Assembly: GCA_964434425.1 (NCBI GenBank)
Contig: CAYSVH010000002.1
Coordinates: 1 to 64,000, forward strand
Length of the DNA stretch: 64,000 nt
Source: CALMEC01 sp964434425
GTDB taxonomy: Bacteria > Actinomycetota > Thermoleophilia > Miltoncostaeales > Miltoncostaeaceae
Direction of reading: 5' to 3'
Below, piece after piece: positions 56,665 to 64,000 of this stretch (its first letter is position 1; each line of letters opens with the position of its first letter). Under the pieces are notes generated by a model. That model worked only from the letters and a program-made list of their open reading frames with translations. It made no database searches and was not told the origin of the DNA. Position numbers and translations under genes: made by a program.

Positions 56665-57198
56665 ATGGCCGAGACGTTCCTGACAATTGTCAGCAAGCGC
56701 GATCACCGCCGGTACGACCCGCGCGGACTCTCCGGCACCGAGGTCCGGCGGATCCTGGACGCCGGACGGGTCGCCGGCAGCGCGCGCAACCGCCAGCCCT
56801 GGCGGTTCTTCGTCGCGACGTCGGACGCCGCCCGGGCCCGGCTGGCTCCCGCCGTCTACGTGCCGTCGATGGTGATGGCGGCACCGCTCGCCGTCGCCGT
56901 CGTCGCCGATACCCACGAGAGCGGCCTCTGGGCCTTCGACGCCGGTCGCGCCGCGCAGAACATGATGCTCACCGCGTGGGACGGCGGTCTCGTCTCGTGC
57001 CCGAACGGGGTGAGGGATGCGGACGTGCTGGCCGTCCAGCTGGAGCTGGAGTCGGGGTGGACCCCGGTGACCGTCCTCACCTTCGGGCATCCGGACGTGG
57101 AGCGGGCCGCCTCGCGTCGATCGCCCGAACGCTGGATCGCGCAGGCGCCGAGACGTCCCGCGTCGGACGTGGAGGTCTGGCTGGACGGTGACATGTAG
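56665..57198 (+). CDS. Nitroreductase-family flavoprotein
   Basis: This 177-residue protein has the FMN-binding pattern of small nitroreductases: TIVSKRDHRRYDPRG, VAGSARNRQPWRFFVATS, the NRQPW motif being the flavin contact, and AGRAAQNMMLTAWDGGLVSCPN. Such enzymes reduce nitro groups, quinones or flavins with NAD(P)H, or act in cofactor synthesis; the substrate is not clear. The ATG is at the family N-terminus. Its downstream gap holds repeats. Confidence 0.85.
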   Translation: MAETFLTIVSKRDHRRYDPRGLSGTEVRRILDAGRVAGSARNRQPWRFFVATSDAARARLAPAVYVPSMVMAAPLAVAVVADTHESGLWAFDAGRAAQNMMLTAWDGGLVSCPNGVRDADVLAVQLELESGWTPVTVLTFGHPDVERAASRRSPERWIAQAPRRPASDVEVWLDGDM

Positions 57199-57260
57199 GG
57201 CCGCGCGAACGGAGATCCACGGTCGAACGATCACCCATCCCCAGCCCCACGGCAGGAGCC

Positions 57261-57358
57261 ACGCAGTCCGGGTGGTCGGCCCCGGCGGCCGGCCAGGGGT
57301 AGGCGGCCGGATCGGCGGTTGGCCGGGGCGGCTGGGTGGATGGCCCACCGCCGGGCCG
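57261..57358 (+). repeat. Dispersed repeat family B, copy at 57.3 kb
   Basis: Bases 57261-57358 share the ACGCAGTCCG block and the core CGGCGGTTGGCCGGGGCGG, then CTGGGTGGATGGCCCACCGCC, with copy 1 near 30.0 kb, in the same plus orientation. The core has about 40 of 44 identical bases between the two. It lies in the 354-base gap between the nitroreductase and the convergent cysteine dioxygenase gene, followed directly by a MITE-like element. Confidence 0.75.
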
Positions 57359-57390
57359 GATCAAGCACCCAGGAAGGGAACGAACCTCTC

Positions 57391-57553
57391 GTGTCCCTGA
57401 GTCAGAGGTTCGTGGTCGTTCGCCGGCTGCATCTCATCACGAGGCGGTGTCCTCGACCGCCAGAAGATTCCCGATACTCCGGGCGGTCGTGCGTCCGTGC
57501 CTCGCCGGAGATTCGCTCGGCAAACGCCAAACGAACCTCTGACGCAAGGGCAC
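57391..57553. repeat. MITE-like element with 23-bp inverted termini
   Basis: Bases 57391-57413 and 57531-57553 are inverted repeats with 20 of 23 bases matching, containing GTCAGAGGTTCGT in both. A further copy of ACGAACCTCT lies just outside at 57380-57389. The 163-base unit has no gene. The right end overlaps the stop codon of the cysteine dioxygenase gene. The layout suggests a non-autonomous transposable element. Confidence 0.65.
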
Positions 57554-58182
57554 TAGCCGTCGGCGCGCGAGGGATCGACGCCTGCGATGGTGTAGTCCAT
57601 CAGCTCCTGTCGCCCGTGCTCGATGTGGCGCGACATGATGCCGTCCTCGTCGACACGATACTGCCCCACCCGCACCAGGGGCGGCGAGTAACAGTGAATG
57701 GACACCGCGGGGCTGCCCTCCCCCCACCCGACCGAGTGGATGTAGCCGGCTCCGCCCTGTCGCACGTCGCCGGGGCGCAGCTCGAGGCGCGTCGCACCCT
57801 CGGGGAGGAGCATCTGACGCTCGACGACCATGCCCTGCGCCATGGCGAGGCCGACCCCGGAGGTGTCGTGATCGTGAAAGCCCGTGCCCTGACCGGGCAT
57901 CCAGGAGAGCACCCAGATGTCGACGCGATCGTCCTCGAAGGCCAGGCGATACCGGCGGCGCTCATGGTCGACCACCAGAAGCGGTCGCCAGACGTCCGGA
58001 TGATCCGCAACGGATTGCGCGATCGCCTCGAGCTGGTCAAGGGTGAACGGTTCTCCACCCGTCTCGGGGAGGAGCGCGCCGACCGCCCTCGCGATGCCGG
58101 CGGGCGGCGCGAGGACCTCGTTCCACTCCTGCGGCTTCAGCCCTCGGAAGTCTCTGGCGGTACCGGATGATGATGTGGGCAC
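57553..58182 (-). CDS. Cysteine dioxygenase-like cupin
   Basis: The 209-residue protein matches the type I cysteine dioxygenase family, which oxidises cysteine to the sulfinate using Fe(II). The metal-binding His pair is in GTGFHDHDTSGVG and the third His in GYIHSVGWGEG, followed by SIHCYSPPLV. The Cys of the Cys-Tyr cross-link in eukaryotes is absent, as in many bacterial forms. TACGAT is 7 bases before the GTG at 58182, supporting this leaderless start; an ATG three codons earlier overlaps the box. Alternative thiol dioxygenase substrates are possible. Confidence 0.82.
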   Translation of the reverse strand: MPTSSSGTARDFRGLKPQEWNEVLAPPAGIARAVGALLPETGGEPFTLDQLEAIAQSVADHPDVWRPLLVVDHERRRYRLAFEDDRVDIWVLSWMPGQGTGFHDHDTSGVGLAMAQGMVVERQMLLPEGATRLELRPGDVRQGGAGYIHSVGWGEGSPAVSIHCYSPPLVRVGQYRVDEDGIMSRHIEHGRQELMDYTIAGVDPSRADG

Positions 58183-58257
58183 AACGATCATCGTAGCCGC
58201 TCGATCCCGAGGAGGACCCGACGGGGTGCACGCGGGAACCGGGTGCCCGACGACGAC

Positions 58258-58291
58258 CGCCGAGAGAGTGGGGCACGCCGCTCTCTCGGCG
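58258..58291 (-). terminator. Hairpin upstream of the cysteine dioxygenase gene
   Basis: CGCCGAGAGAG and CTCTCTCGGCG form a perfect 11-bp stem with a 12-base loop, between the FAD monooxygenase stop and the dioxygenase start on the same strand. It should end the monooxygenase message. Confidence 0.75.
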
Positions 58292-58383
58292 TCGGTCCGG
58301 GCGGTCCGCACCCCGCTCGGGATGGGCCGATGCGGCCTTCGCGCCCCGGGAGGGTGACGTGGCGGACACCGCCTGAGCCGATC

Positions 58384-58416
58384 GCGGTGGGGCGCCCGCG
58401 GACGCCGGCCCACCGC
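58384..58416 (-). terminator. First hairpin after the FAD monooxygenase
   Basis: GCGGTGGG and CCCACCGC pair over 8 bp with a 17-base loop, 17 bases beyond the stop on the minus strand. Confidence 0.45.
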
Positions 58417-58432
58417 GGGCACCACCGTCGGG

Positions 58433-59458
58433 TCACGCCTCCGGCGGCCACACCTCGTCCGGCTTGGACGGCACCTGCCCGTACGTGAGCAGGCGCTGAC
58501 GTCCCGGGTCGGCGTCCTCGAGCGGACGGACGGCCGGGACCCGCCAGGCCTCGTAGGCGGCACAGACGGCGTCGGCGTTGTTGGGGTTCTGCCGGACGGC
58601 CTCGGCCAGCGCCTGGGCGTCCTGGAAGCCGATGCCGCTCGAGACGCCCGTCTCGGGGCCGAAGAAGTGCGCCGAATCGCCGATGAGGATGAGCCCCGGG
58701 ATCCACCAGCGCGGGCACCGCAGAAGGGTCGGCTCGCTGTAGCGGATCTGGTCGATCGACTCCACACCCTCCACGCCCTTCGCGGACGAGGGGAGGAGGC
58801 GCGCCCACATCTCCTTGATGGCGTCCAGCCCCGGAGCGAGGGCCGCTTCGGCCCCGACCCTCGTGCAGGAGCGCCATCCGCCGGAACCCTGGGGCCACCC
58901 AAGGGTGCCGATGTGCCCGCCGTCGGCCAGGTAGATCATCTCGAACGAGGTGCCTCCGGGCTCGGTGCTGGTGAAACCGAGTTCGGCCTCGGCCAGTGGC
59001 GTGAACTCCGCCTCCAGGCCCGCCATCTCACGGACAGGCGACATCGTCCCGTCACACGCGACCACCAGGTCCGAGTCGTACTCCTTGCGACCGTCGGGAC
59101 CCTCGGCGATGACACCGACGATGCGGCCGCTGTCGTCACGGACGAGGTCGACGACGGAGTGCTCGTACTCGACCGGCAGGTCCCGCGCGAGAAGCTGGTG
59201 GACGTAGCCGAACGCCACGCAGACGGCGACCGGGTCCTGGTCGGGACGCGGCGCGATGTCCCACCCCTCGGACCGGATCTGGTGCAGAAGCCCCAGTTCC
59301 TCGAACGGCGGATAGGCCTGGAAGCCCATCATGTAGCCGCGCGGGATGAACTGTCCCTCACTCATCCGTTCGAAGACGATCGGCTCAAAACCCTTGTTCC
59401 GAAGGAGACGCGCGAGCATGAGCCCGACGATCCCACCACCACTGAGCACAATTTTCAT
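58433..59458 (-). CDS. Group A FAD-dependent monooxygenase
   Basis: The 341-residue protein has all three marks of UbiH/PHBH-type aromatic hydroxylases: the GxGxxG FAD motif as VLSGGGIVGLMLARLL, the DG motif in VVACDGTMSPVREMAG, and the GD motif in LILIGDSAHFFGPETGVSSG. They hydroxylate ring compounds with NAD(P)H and O2. The substrate is unknown. A TAGGGT box lies 6 bases before the ATG, so it has its own leaderless promoter. Length is a little under the usual 380-400. Confidence 0.85.
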   Translation of the reverse strand: MKIVLSGGGIVGLMLARLLRNKGFEPIVFERMSEGQFIPRGYMMGFQAYPPFEELGLLHQIRSEGWDIAPRPDQDPVAVCVAFGYVHQLLARDLPVEYEHSVVDLVRDDSGRIVGVIAEGPDGRKEYDSDLVVACDGTMSPVREMAGLEAEFTPLAEAELGFTSTEPGGTSFEMIYLADGGHIGTLGWPQGSGGWRSCTRVGAEAALAPGLDAIKEMWARLLPSSAKGVEGVESIDQIRYSEPTLLRCPRWWIPGLILIGDSAHFFGPETGVSSGIGFQDAQALAEAVRQNPNNADAVCAAYEAWRVPAVRPLEDADPGRQRLLTYGQVPSKPDEVWPPEA

Positions 59459-59580
59459 GCGTCTACCCTAACGCGTTTGGTGCGTCCGTGTGAACAGCGC
59501 GTCGCGAGGCCCCGCGGACCCTCGCCGGACCGCGTCCGCAGCGTCCTGATCCGGTCCCGCGCCGTGCACGGCGCAAGCGA

Positions 59581-60435
59581 TCAGAAGGTGATCTGCGACC
59601 CCGCGGGGTACGACCCGAGGAAGACGACGTGTGCGATGTCCTGCTCCTCGAGCGCTCGGAGCGCGGCGTCCACCGCCAGGTCGCGCTGCCGGCTGCCCTC
59701 CATGTCGATGAAGAACATGTAGCGCCCCAGACCCTCCTTCGTGGGGCGGCTCTCCAGCTTGGTGAGGTTGACGGCGCGCATGGCGAACTCCTGCAGGATC
59801 GAGAGGAGGCCACCTGGACGGTCGCGCGGCGGGACGCAGATGATCGACGTGACGAACCGGCCGGGTCCCTGTGCGTCCACTGCCTCACGTCCCAGCATCA
59901 CGAAACGCGTGGCCACGTCACGGGCGTCCTCGATGTCGGCGGCGACCACCGTCCCGCCGTAGAGGTCCGCCGCGCGCAGGGTGCCGATCGCAGCCCACGG
60001 CCGATCGCCCTCGACCACCAGGCGGACGGCCTCGGCCGTCGAGTTGGCGGCGACGGTTGGAACGCCGGGAAGCTCGGCACGCAACCAGTTCTGGCACTGC
60101 GGCACGGCGTGCGGGTGCGAGAGGACCTGGGTGATGTCGGCGAGATCCGCACCCGGCCGCGTGATGAGGTGATGACGGATCGGGTGTACGACCTCGGCGC
60201 GGATGACGATCTCACCGTCGGCGCGGGCGAGCGCATCGAGGGTGGCGTTGACGGGCCCCTCCAGGGAGTTCTCGATCGGCACCAGCGCTTCGGACACCTC
60301 GCCCGAGAGCACGGCCTCGATGCAGTCGACGACCGTCGGGTAGGGCACCATCGTGTGCTCACCCTCGGGACCGAGGAGACCCAGGAGTGCCTCTTCACTG
60401 TTGGTCCCGGCGGGACCGAGGAACGCGACCCTCAT
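59581..60435 (-). CDS. pheA: Prephenate dehydratase
   Basis: PheA turns prephenate into phenylpyruvate in phenylalanine synthesis. The 284-residue protein has the PDT domain, VAFLGPAGTNSEEALL, PIENSLEGPVNATLDAL and the catalytic TRF in DVATRFVMLGRE, and a C-terminal ACT domain with LTKLESRPTKEGLGRYMFFID that binds phenylalanine for feedback. No chorismate mutase domain is fused. It overlaps the upstream DUF4446 gene by four bases, so it is the last gene of that operon. Confidence 0.95.
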   Translation of the reverse strand: MRVAFLGPAGTNSEEALLGLLGPEGEHTMVPYPTVVDCIEAVLSGEVSEALVPIENSLEGPVNATLDALARADGEIVIRAEVVHPIRHHLITRPGADLADITQVLSHPHAVPQCQNWLRAELPGVPTVAANSTAEAVRLVVEGDRPWAAIGTLRAADLYGGTVVAADIEDARDVATRFVMLGREAVDAQGPGRFVTSIICVPPRDRPGGLLSILQEFAMRAVNLTKLESRPTKEGLGRYMFFIDMEGSRQRDLAVDAALRALEEQDIAHVVFLGSYPAGSQITF

Positions 60436-60932
60436 GGGATCCGCGCCCGCGCGCCCTCCAGTGCGCGCGCCTCCTCCGGCGAGAGCTCGAGATCGGCCGC
60501 GCCCGCGATGATCTCCTTGACGAACAGGCGGGTGTCCTCGCGGCCGTGCAGCGCCGTCATGACGGTGCCGTTCGACTCGCGGTCGATCGATGCCACGGTC
60601 CAGGATTGCCGGCCACCCATGTCCCGGTAGGCGTCGTAGCGGACCACGCCGTGGAACCGGACGGCCGTGCGAAGGGCCTCGTCAGCACCCTGGCCGACGT
60701 CCGTCATATCGACGCGAAGTGCAGCCAGATCCGACGTCACCCGGTCGATGGCCTCGGCGAGCCCCGCCTGCGCGCTGATGAGGTCCGTCGACCCCCCGTC
60801 GCCCAGCGCGACCCGCTGGGCGCGCGTCACGCGCCGGTGCTTGACGCCCAGGACAACGACGCCGACGAGCGCGATGACGCCCGGCGCCGCAGCGGCGGCG
60901 AACCACCACCAGGCATCGTGGAAGACGTCCAT
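60432..60932 (-). CDS. DUF4446 membrane protein
   Basis: The 166-residue protein has one N-terminal membrane helix (WFAAAAAPGVIALVGVVVLG), a coiled-coil-like middle of about 50 residues, and the DUF4446 core VRFHGVVRYDAYRDMGGRQSWTVASIDRESNGTVMTALHGRED. The family is widespread in Firmicutes and Actinobacteria near spoIIIJ/parB-like loci and its function is unknown. It overlaps pheA as ATGA. The upstream gene ends 21 bases before it. Confidence 0.85.
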   Translation of the reverse strand: MDVFHDAWWWFAAAAAPGVIALVGVVVLGVKHRRVTRAQRVALGDGGSTDLISAQAGLAEAIDRVTSDLAALRVDMTDVGQGADEALRTAVRFHGVVRYDAYRDMGGRQSWTVASIDRESNGTVMTALHGREDTRLFVKEIIAGAADLELSPEEARALEGARARIP

Positions 60933-60953
60933 CTACGCGGAGGGGGTCATCCC

Positions 60954-62132
60954 CTACCCGCCGGCGCTCTGGAAGCGGACGGTGTAGGTCTGGGCGTTGT
61001 TGGTGAGGATCGTCTCGTTCGGCACCGCCGCGACCTCGATCTTGATGGTGCTGGGCCTGTCCAGGTACGGGGGATTCGGCTGGTCGAACGTGACCGTCTG
61101 CTGCTTGTCGGACCCCGGCGAGATCTCCTGGATCGTCTTCGTCGTCGTCGCTCCGGAGCTGTCCATGGGCGACGTGTACGTCATGGTGACATTGATGTTC
61201 GTCTCGACGAAGTCCCCGCCGTTCTCGACGGTCACCCGGAACGTCGTCCCGGAGGCCGGCAGGCTCTGGGTCGAACCCGGTACCAGCTGCTTCTCGTCAG
61301 ATCCGCTGACCGCGACGGTCGACACGAGCGCCAGGCCGTGGCGACCCGCTCCGTCCGGATCGCTGCCGCCACCCGAGGGCGCCCGCGTGCGACGGAGGTT
61401 CGCGAGGATCTGAGCGATGCCCGTGGGCGCCGTCATGTCGTACGTCGTACCGGGGAACATCTGCGACTGCTGGACGACCACGTCTTTGACGTCGTCCTTC
61501 TCGATCGCCGCCTCGGTGGGACGGACGAACGAGCGCATGAAGATGACGTCGCTGGCCGCCATGGCCTGGAGCGGGGCACCGAGGGTGGCGATGCGCTCGG
61601 GGGCGTCGATGCCGCCGCGGTTGGACGCACCGATGGCTGCGGGCAGTTCGTTGAGCGCGTCACGCCTGTACTGCAACGCGGTGACCAGGGTGTTGTGCGG
61701 TCCCCTCAGGGCGTCGGGCGGATTCAGGTCCGATGCACGCGTCACGAGCTCGTCGGCACGCGCCGCGAGCTTCTTGGTCTCCTCGGAGATCTGCGCCGGG
61801 CTCTGCATCTTGCGGTTGTCGAGCAGGGCGCGCAGCTCGTTGCCGATGGTGGACGACTGCTCACCGATCTCGTTGGTCGCGGTGACGTAGGTCCGATAGG
61901 AGTCGACGAGCTGATCACGCTGGCATCCCCGGATCGATGTGACGAGCACCAGGAGGACCACGATGATGAGTCCGGCGAAGATGCCGAAACGCACGCCGCG
62001 ACGCTGGAGGGGCGATCCGCCCTGTCCTCCTCCCGATGACCGCCCACCGCCACGCCCGCCGGACCGGCGCCGTGGAGTTTGCGGTTCGTCGCCGGTACCC
62101 TCGTCGAAGAATTCTTCGTCCACGAAGCTCAC
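60954..62132 (-). CDS. Membrane-anchored envelope protein, unknown
   Basis: This 392-residue protein has a disordered Gly/Arg/Ser-rich N-terminus (GGRGGGRSSGGGQGG), one membrane helix at about 47-67, and then a large extracytoplasmic region. Residues about 70-180 are helical, with repeated charged segments such as QISEETKKLAARADELVTRA. The last 130 residues are beta-rich with an Ig-like/CARDB pattern (FRVTVENGGDFVETNINVTMTY). It heads an operon with DUF4446 and pheA. No function is recognised; an envelope-stress or adhesion role is a guess. Start is GTG 62132. Confidence 0.65.
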   Translation of the reverse strand: MSFVDEEFFDEGTGDEPQTPRRRSGGRGGGRSSGGGQGGSPLQRRGVRFGIFAGLIIVVLLVLVTSIRGCQRDQLVDSYRTYVTATNEIGEQSSTIGNELRALLDNRKMQSPAQISEETKKLAARADELVTRASDLNPPDALRGPHNTLVTALQYRRDALNELPAAIGASNRGGIDAPERIATLGAPLQAMAASDVIFMRSFVRPTEAAIEKDDVKDVVVQQSQMFPGTTYDMTAPTGIAQILANLRRTRAPSGGGSDPDGAGRHGLALVSTVAVSGSDEKQLVPGSTQSLPASGTTFRVTVENGGDFVETNINVTMTYTSPMDSSGATTTKTIQEISPGSDKQQTVTFDQPNPPYLDRPSTIKIEVAAVPNETILTNNAQTYTVRFQSAGG

Positions 62133-62188
62133 GCGGCATCTCCGTAATCGAAAACCAAGGGCCTCCGCTTGCTGACGGATTCCGAGAG

Positions 62189-62272
62189 TGGGCGAGGGGG
62201 GACTCGAACCCCCAAGCTCGTACGAGCACTAGACCCTGAACCTAGCGTGTCTACCAATTCCACCACTCGCCC
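62189..62272 (-). tRNA. tRNA-Leu (anticodon CAG)
   Basis: On the minus strand the 84-base gene begins GGGCGAGTGG and ends CTCGCCCA, giving a 7-bp acceptor stem GGGCGAG/CTCGCCC. It has the D-loop GGAATTGGTAGAC, the anticodon stem-loop GCTAGGTTCAGGGTCTAG with CAG, the long variable arm GCTCGTACGAGC typical of class II tRNAs, and GGGGGTTCGAGTCCCCC as the T-arm. The discriminator is A and no CCA is encoded. It reads CUG codons. Confidence 0.95.
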
Positions 62273-62461
62273 GTGGCGACCACCCCGAAGGCAGGGCCGA
62301 AGGATGCTAGCACGGGCACGACGAAGTGAATCACGTGAGGTCTCCGTATCCATCGACTCGAACAGCCTTCGTGAGCACACCCCCACCTCCTCCCATATGG
62401 GCGGCCCCGTTCCACCGTGCGCGGCCCGGTTCGCACCGCCGTGCGGACGACGGCGGCCGCG

Positions 62462-64000
62462 ATGAATGAGCCAACGCTGATGATGGGCCGGCAGGTGCTC
62501 GGGAGGTATCGCCTGGGTCCCGTCCTCGGACGAGGCGGCGCGGCCACGGTCTACCGTGCCCACGACGCGACGGCGGACGAGACCGTGGCGGTGAAGGAGA
62601 TCCCGCTCGACGGCGAGATGGCACGACGTGCCGGCGCCGAGGTCCGGGCGGCCGGACGGCTGTCGCACCCCGCGATCGTGGAGCTCCTCGACTTCGGCGA
62701 GGATGACCACGCCTGCTACCTGATCAGTGAGCTGGTCGACGGCCAGTCCCTGTCAGCGCACCGGCGCGCCGACACCCTCGGCGACGCCCACTACCTGTCC
62801 ATCGTCGCCGACGTGCTGGACGGCCTGGACCACGCACACCGGGCCGGGGTCACGCATCGCGACGTGAAGCCCGCGAACATCCTCGTCGACCAGAGGGGGC
62901 GGGGCCGCCTGACCGACTTCGGCATCGCGCGCATCGCCGGAGAGGCCGGGCTCACGATGACCGGCGGGCTCATCGGCACGGTGTCGTACATGGCGCCCGA
63001 ACAGGCGCGTGGCGGTGAGGCCGGTCCGGCGTCCGACGTCTACTCGGCGTGCCTCGTCCTCTATGAGGGCCTCGCCGGTCACAATCCCCAGGCGGGCAGC
63101 AACCCCGCCGACTCGCTCCGCCGGGTGGCGAACGGCGACGTGCCGCCGCTGGCCGCGGTCCGCCGCGACCTGCCCTCCGACCTGTGCGCCGCCATCGATG
63201 CCGGCCTCGACCCCGACCCCCGCCGCCGCCCGCACGCGGACCGGCTCGCGGAGGTGTTCCGCGGGCACGTTCACGGGGCCCCGCGGCCGTCCTCGCGTCG
63301 ACGGGCCCGCAACGTCCCACCGGCCGACGCCCACCCCGAGCCGCTGCGCGCGGTCCACGAGCCGCCGGACCCCGTCGCGGCTCCGACTGCCGATCGACCG
63401 CCGGTGCCCTGGATCGCGCGGATCATCCCGGCGCTCGTGTTCGGCGTGACGGTCGGCATCGGCGCCGACCGCTTCACCGACGCGCCGATCTCGCTCGTGG
63501 CCGGAGTGGGGCTCGGAGCCGGCGCGCTGTTCGCCGTCTTCCCCTGGCTGACGGGCCTCCTGGTCGCGGCCGGAGGGTGCGTGCTCCTGGGACGGGAGGC
63601 GCCGGCCTTCGCGCTCCTGGTCGGGGCCACGCTTCTCGTCATGATCGCGCCGATCCGGTCACGGGGACGCCTGCTCGCACTGCCGCTGGCCGCGCCGCTG
63701 ATCGCCGGGCTGGGCCTCACCCCCGTGGTCGCGTTCGCGGCGGGACTCGTCCGAGGCTGGATGTGGCGCGCGTGGGCGGCCGTCACCAGCTTCCTGGCCA
63801 TCGTCGTCTGGCAGCTGGCGGCCGGGGCCGACCCGGGCATGGACGGGGGACGCGTCAGCGGTGCGTGGGCCGACATCGACGGCGTGCGATCGCCGCTCGC
63901 CGTCGTCACCACGCTGGGGCGGACACTGGGCGATCACCCCTCCATCCTCGCCACGGGCGCCGTCATGACGGTCGCCGTCTTCCTGGTGCCGGGTCTCATG
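62462..64000 (+). CDS. Ser/Thr protein kinase with multi-helix tail (truncated at edge)
   Basis: The visible 513 residues start with a Hanks-type kinase: GRYRLGPVLGRGGAATVYRA with the ATP loop, Lys in AVKEIPLDG, the catalytic THRDVKPANILVD and the DFGIAR and APEQARGG signatures. After about residue 300 comes a Pro/Arg-rich linker and then six or more membrane helices instead of the usual single helix and PASTA repeats. The gene runs past the window end. It probably signals a membrane or cell-wall state. The ATG at 62462 is the family N-terminus; no ribosome site is evident. Confidence 0.88.
   Translation, partial: MNEPTLMMGRQVLGRYRLGPVLGRGGAATVYRAHDATADETVAVKEIPLDGEMARRAGAEVRAAGRLSHPAIVELLDFGEDDHACYLISELVDGQSLSAHRRADTLGDAHYLSIVADVLDGLDHAHRAGVTHRDVKPANILVDQRGRGRLTDFGIARIAGEAGLTMTGGLIGTVSYMAPEQARGGEAGPASDVYSACLVLYEGLAGHNPQAGSNPADSLRRVANGDVPPLAAVRRDLPSDLCAAIDAGLDPDPRRRPHADRLAEVFRGHVHGAPRPSSRRRARNVPPADAHPEPLRAVHEPPDPVAAPTADRPPVPWIARIIPALVFGVTVGIGADRFTDAPISLVAGVGLGAGALFAVFPWLTGLLVAAGGCVLLGREAPAFALLVGATLLVMIAPIRSRGRLLALPLAAPLIAGLGLTPVVAFAAGLVRGWMWRAWAAVTSFLAIVVWQLAAGADPGMDGGRVSGAWADIDGVRSPLAVVTTLGRTLGDHPSILATGAVMTVAVFLVPGLM

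Overview
The window is about 64 kb of GC-rich DNA (near 70% G+C) with dense, overlapping genes on both strands. Gene content fits a deep-branching actinobacterium. I favour the class Thermoleophilia (Solirubrobacterales or Miltoncostaeales relatives), but this is inferred from gene content and style, not from a marker-gene tree. Pointers are a caa3/aa3-type oxidase cluster with ctaB, a long ICL2-type isocitrate lyase, an actinobacterial-type aconitase, EttA, DUF4446 and LapA-like proteins, F420/FMN luciferase-like oxidoreductases, and a tRNA-Leu without an encoded CCA. No rRNA, prophage, CRISPR array or intact transposase is visible; this is chromosomal housekeeping DNA with small dispersed repeats.

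Layout. 0.1-5 kb (minus): ctaC-ctaD-ctaE-cytochrome c operon for terminal oxidase. CtaD is unusually long, carrying an N-terminal membrane extension and a C-terminal pair of universal-stress-like domains. 5-8 kb: MarR remnant, MFS exporter, ctaB and a small membrane protein. 8-11 kb: FAD enzyme and an exported glucuronyl C5-epimerase, then an MBL hydrolase. 11-13 kb: orphan DNA adenine methyltransferase and a lipoprotein. 13-18 kb: glcD-glcE-glcF for glycolate oxidation, followed by a SCO copper chaperone. 18-25.5 kb: small unknown proteins, a PQQ-type sugar dehydrogenase, alcohol dehydrogenase, a UDP-sugar pyrophosphorylase, ispH and an inositol monophosphatase. 25.5-36 kb: a membrane protein with a long Pro/Ala tail, pyruvate kinase, aconitase, a GGDEF protein and EttA. 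36-40 kb: two luciferase-like oxidoreductases, an HxlR regulator and an acyl-CoA ligase. 40.5-45.5 kb: malate synthase, ferritin and isocitrate lyase, so the whole glyoxylate shunt is here. 45.8-50 kb: LuxR regulator, RNase H, pdxH and a zinc-ribbon protein. 49.4-55.5 kb: a two-component pair and hsp20-lon. 55.6-64 kb: lipoprotein, UspA, nitroreductase, cysteine dioxygenase, FAD monooxygenase, pheA, an envelope operon, tRNA-Leu and the start of a Ser/Thr kinase that runs off the edge.

Together the genes describe an aerobic heterotroph that respires through an A2-type oxidase, oxidises glycolate and sugars at the envelope, and grows on C2 compounds through isocitrate lyase and malate synthase. 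SCO, CtaB and the small proteins support oxidase assembly, while Hsp20-Lon, UspA and ferritin handle stress.

Two whole-window patterns stand out. Many genes have a TANNNT -10 box placed 6-8 bases before the start codon, the signature of leaderless mRNAs; this fixes many start codons. Secondly, several intergenic gaps are filled by structured repeats of at least two related families plus two MITE-like elements, and some of these contribute the stop codons of the neighbouring genes.
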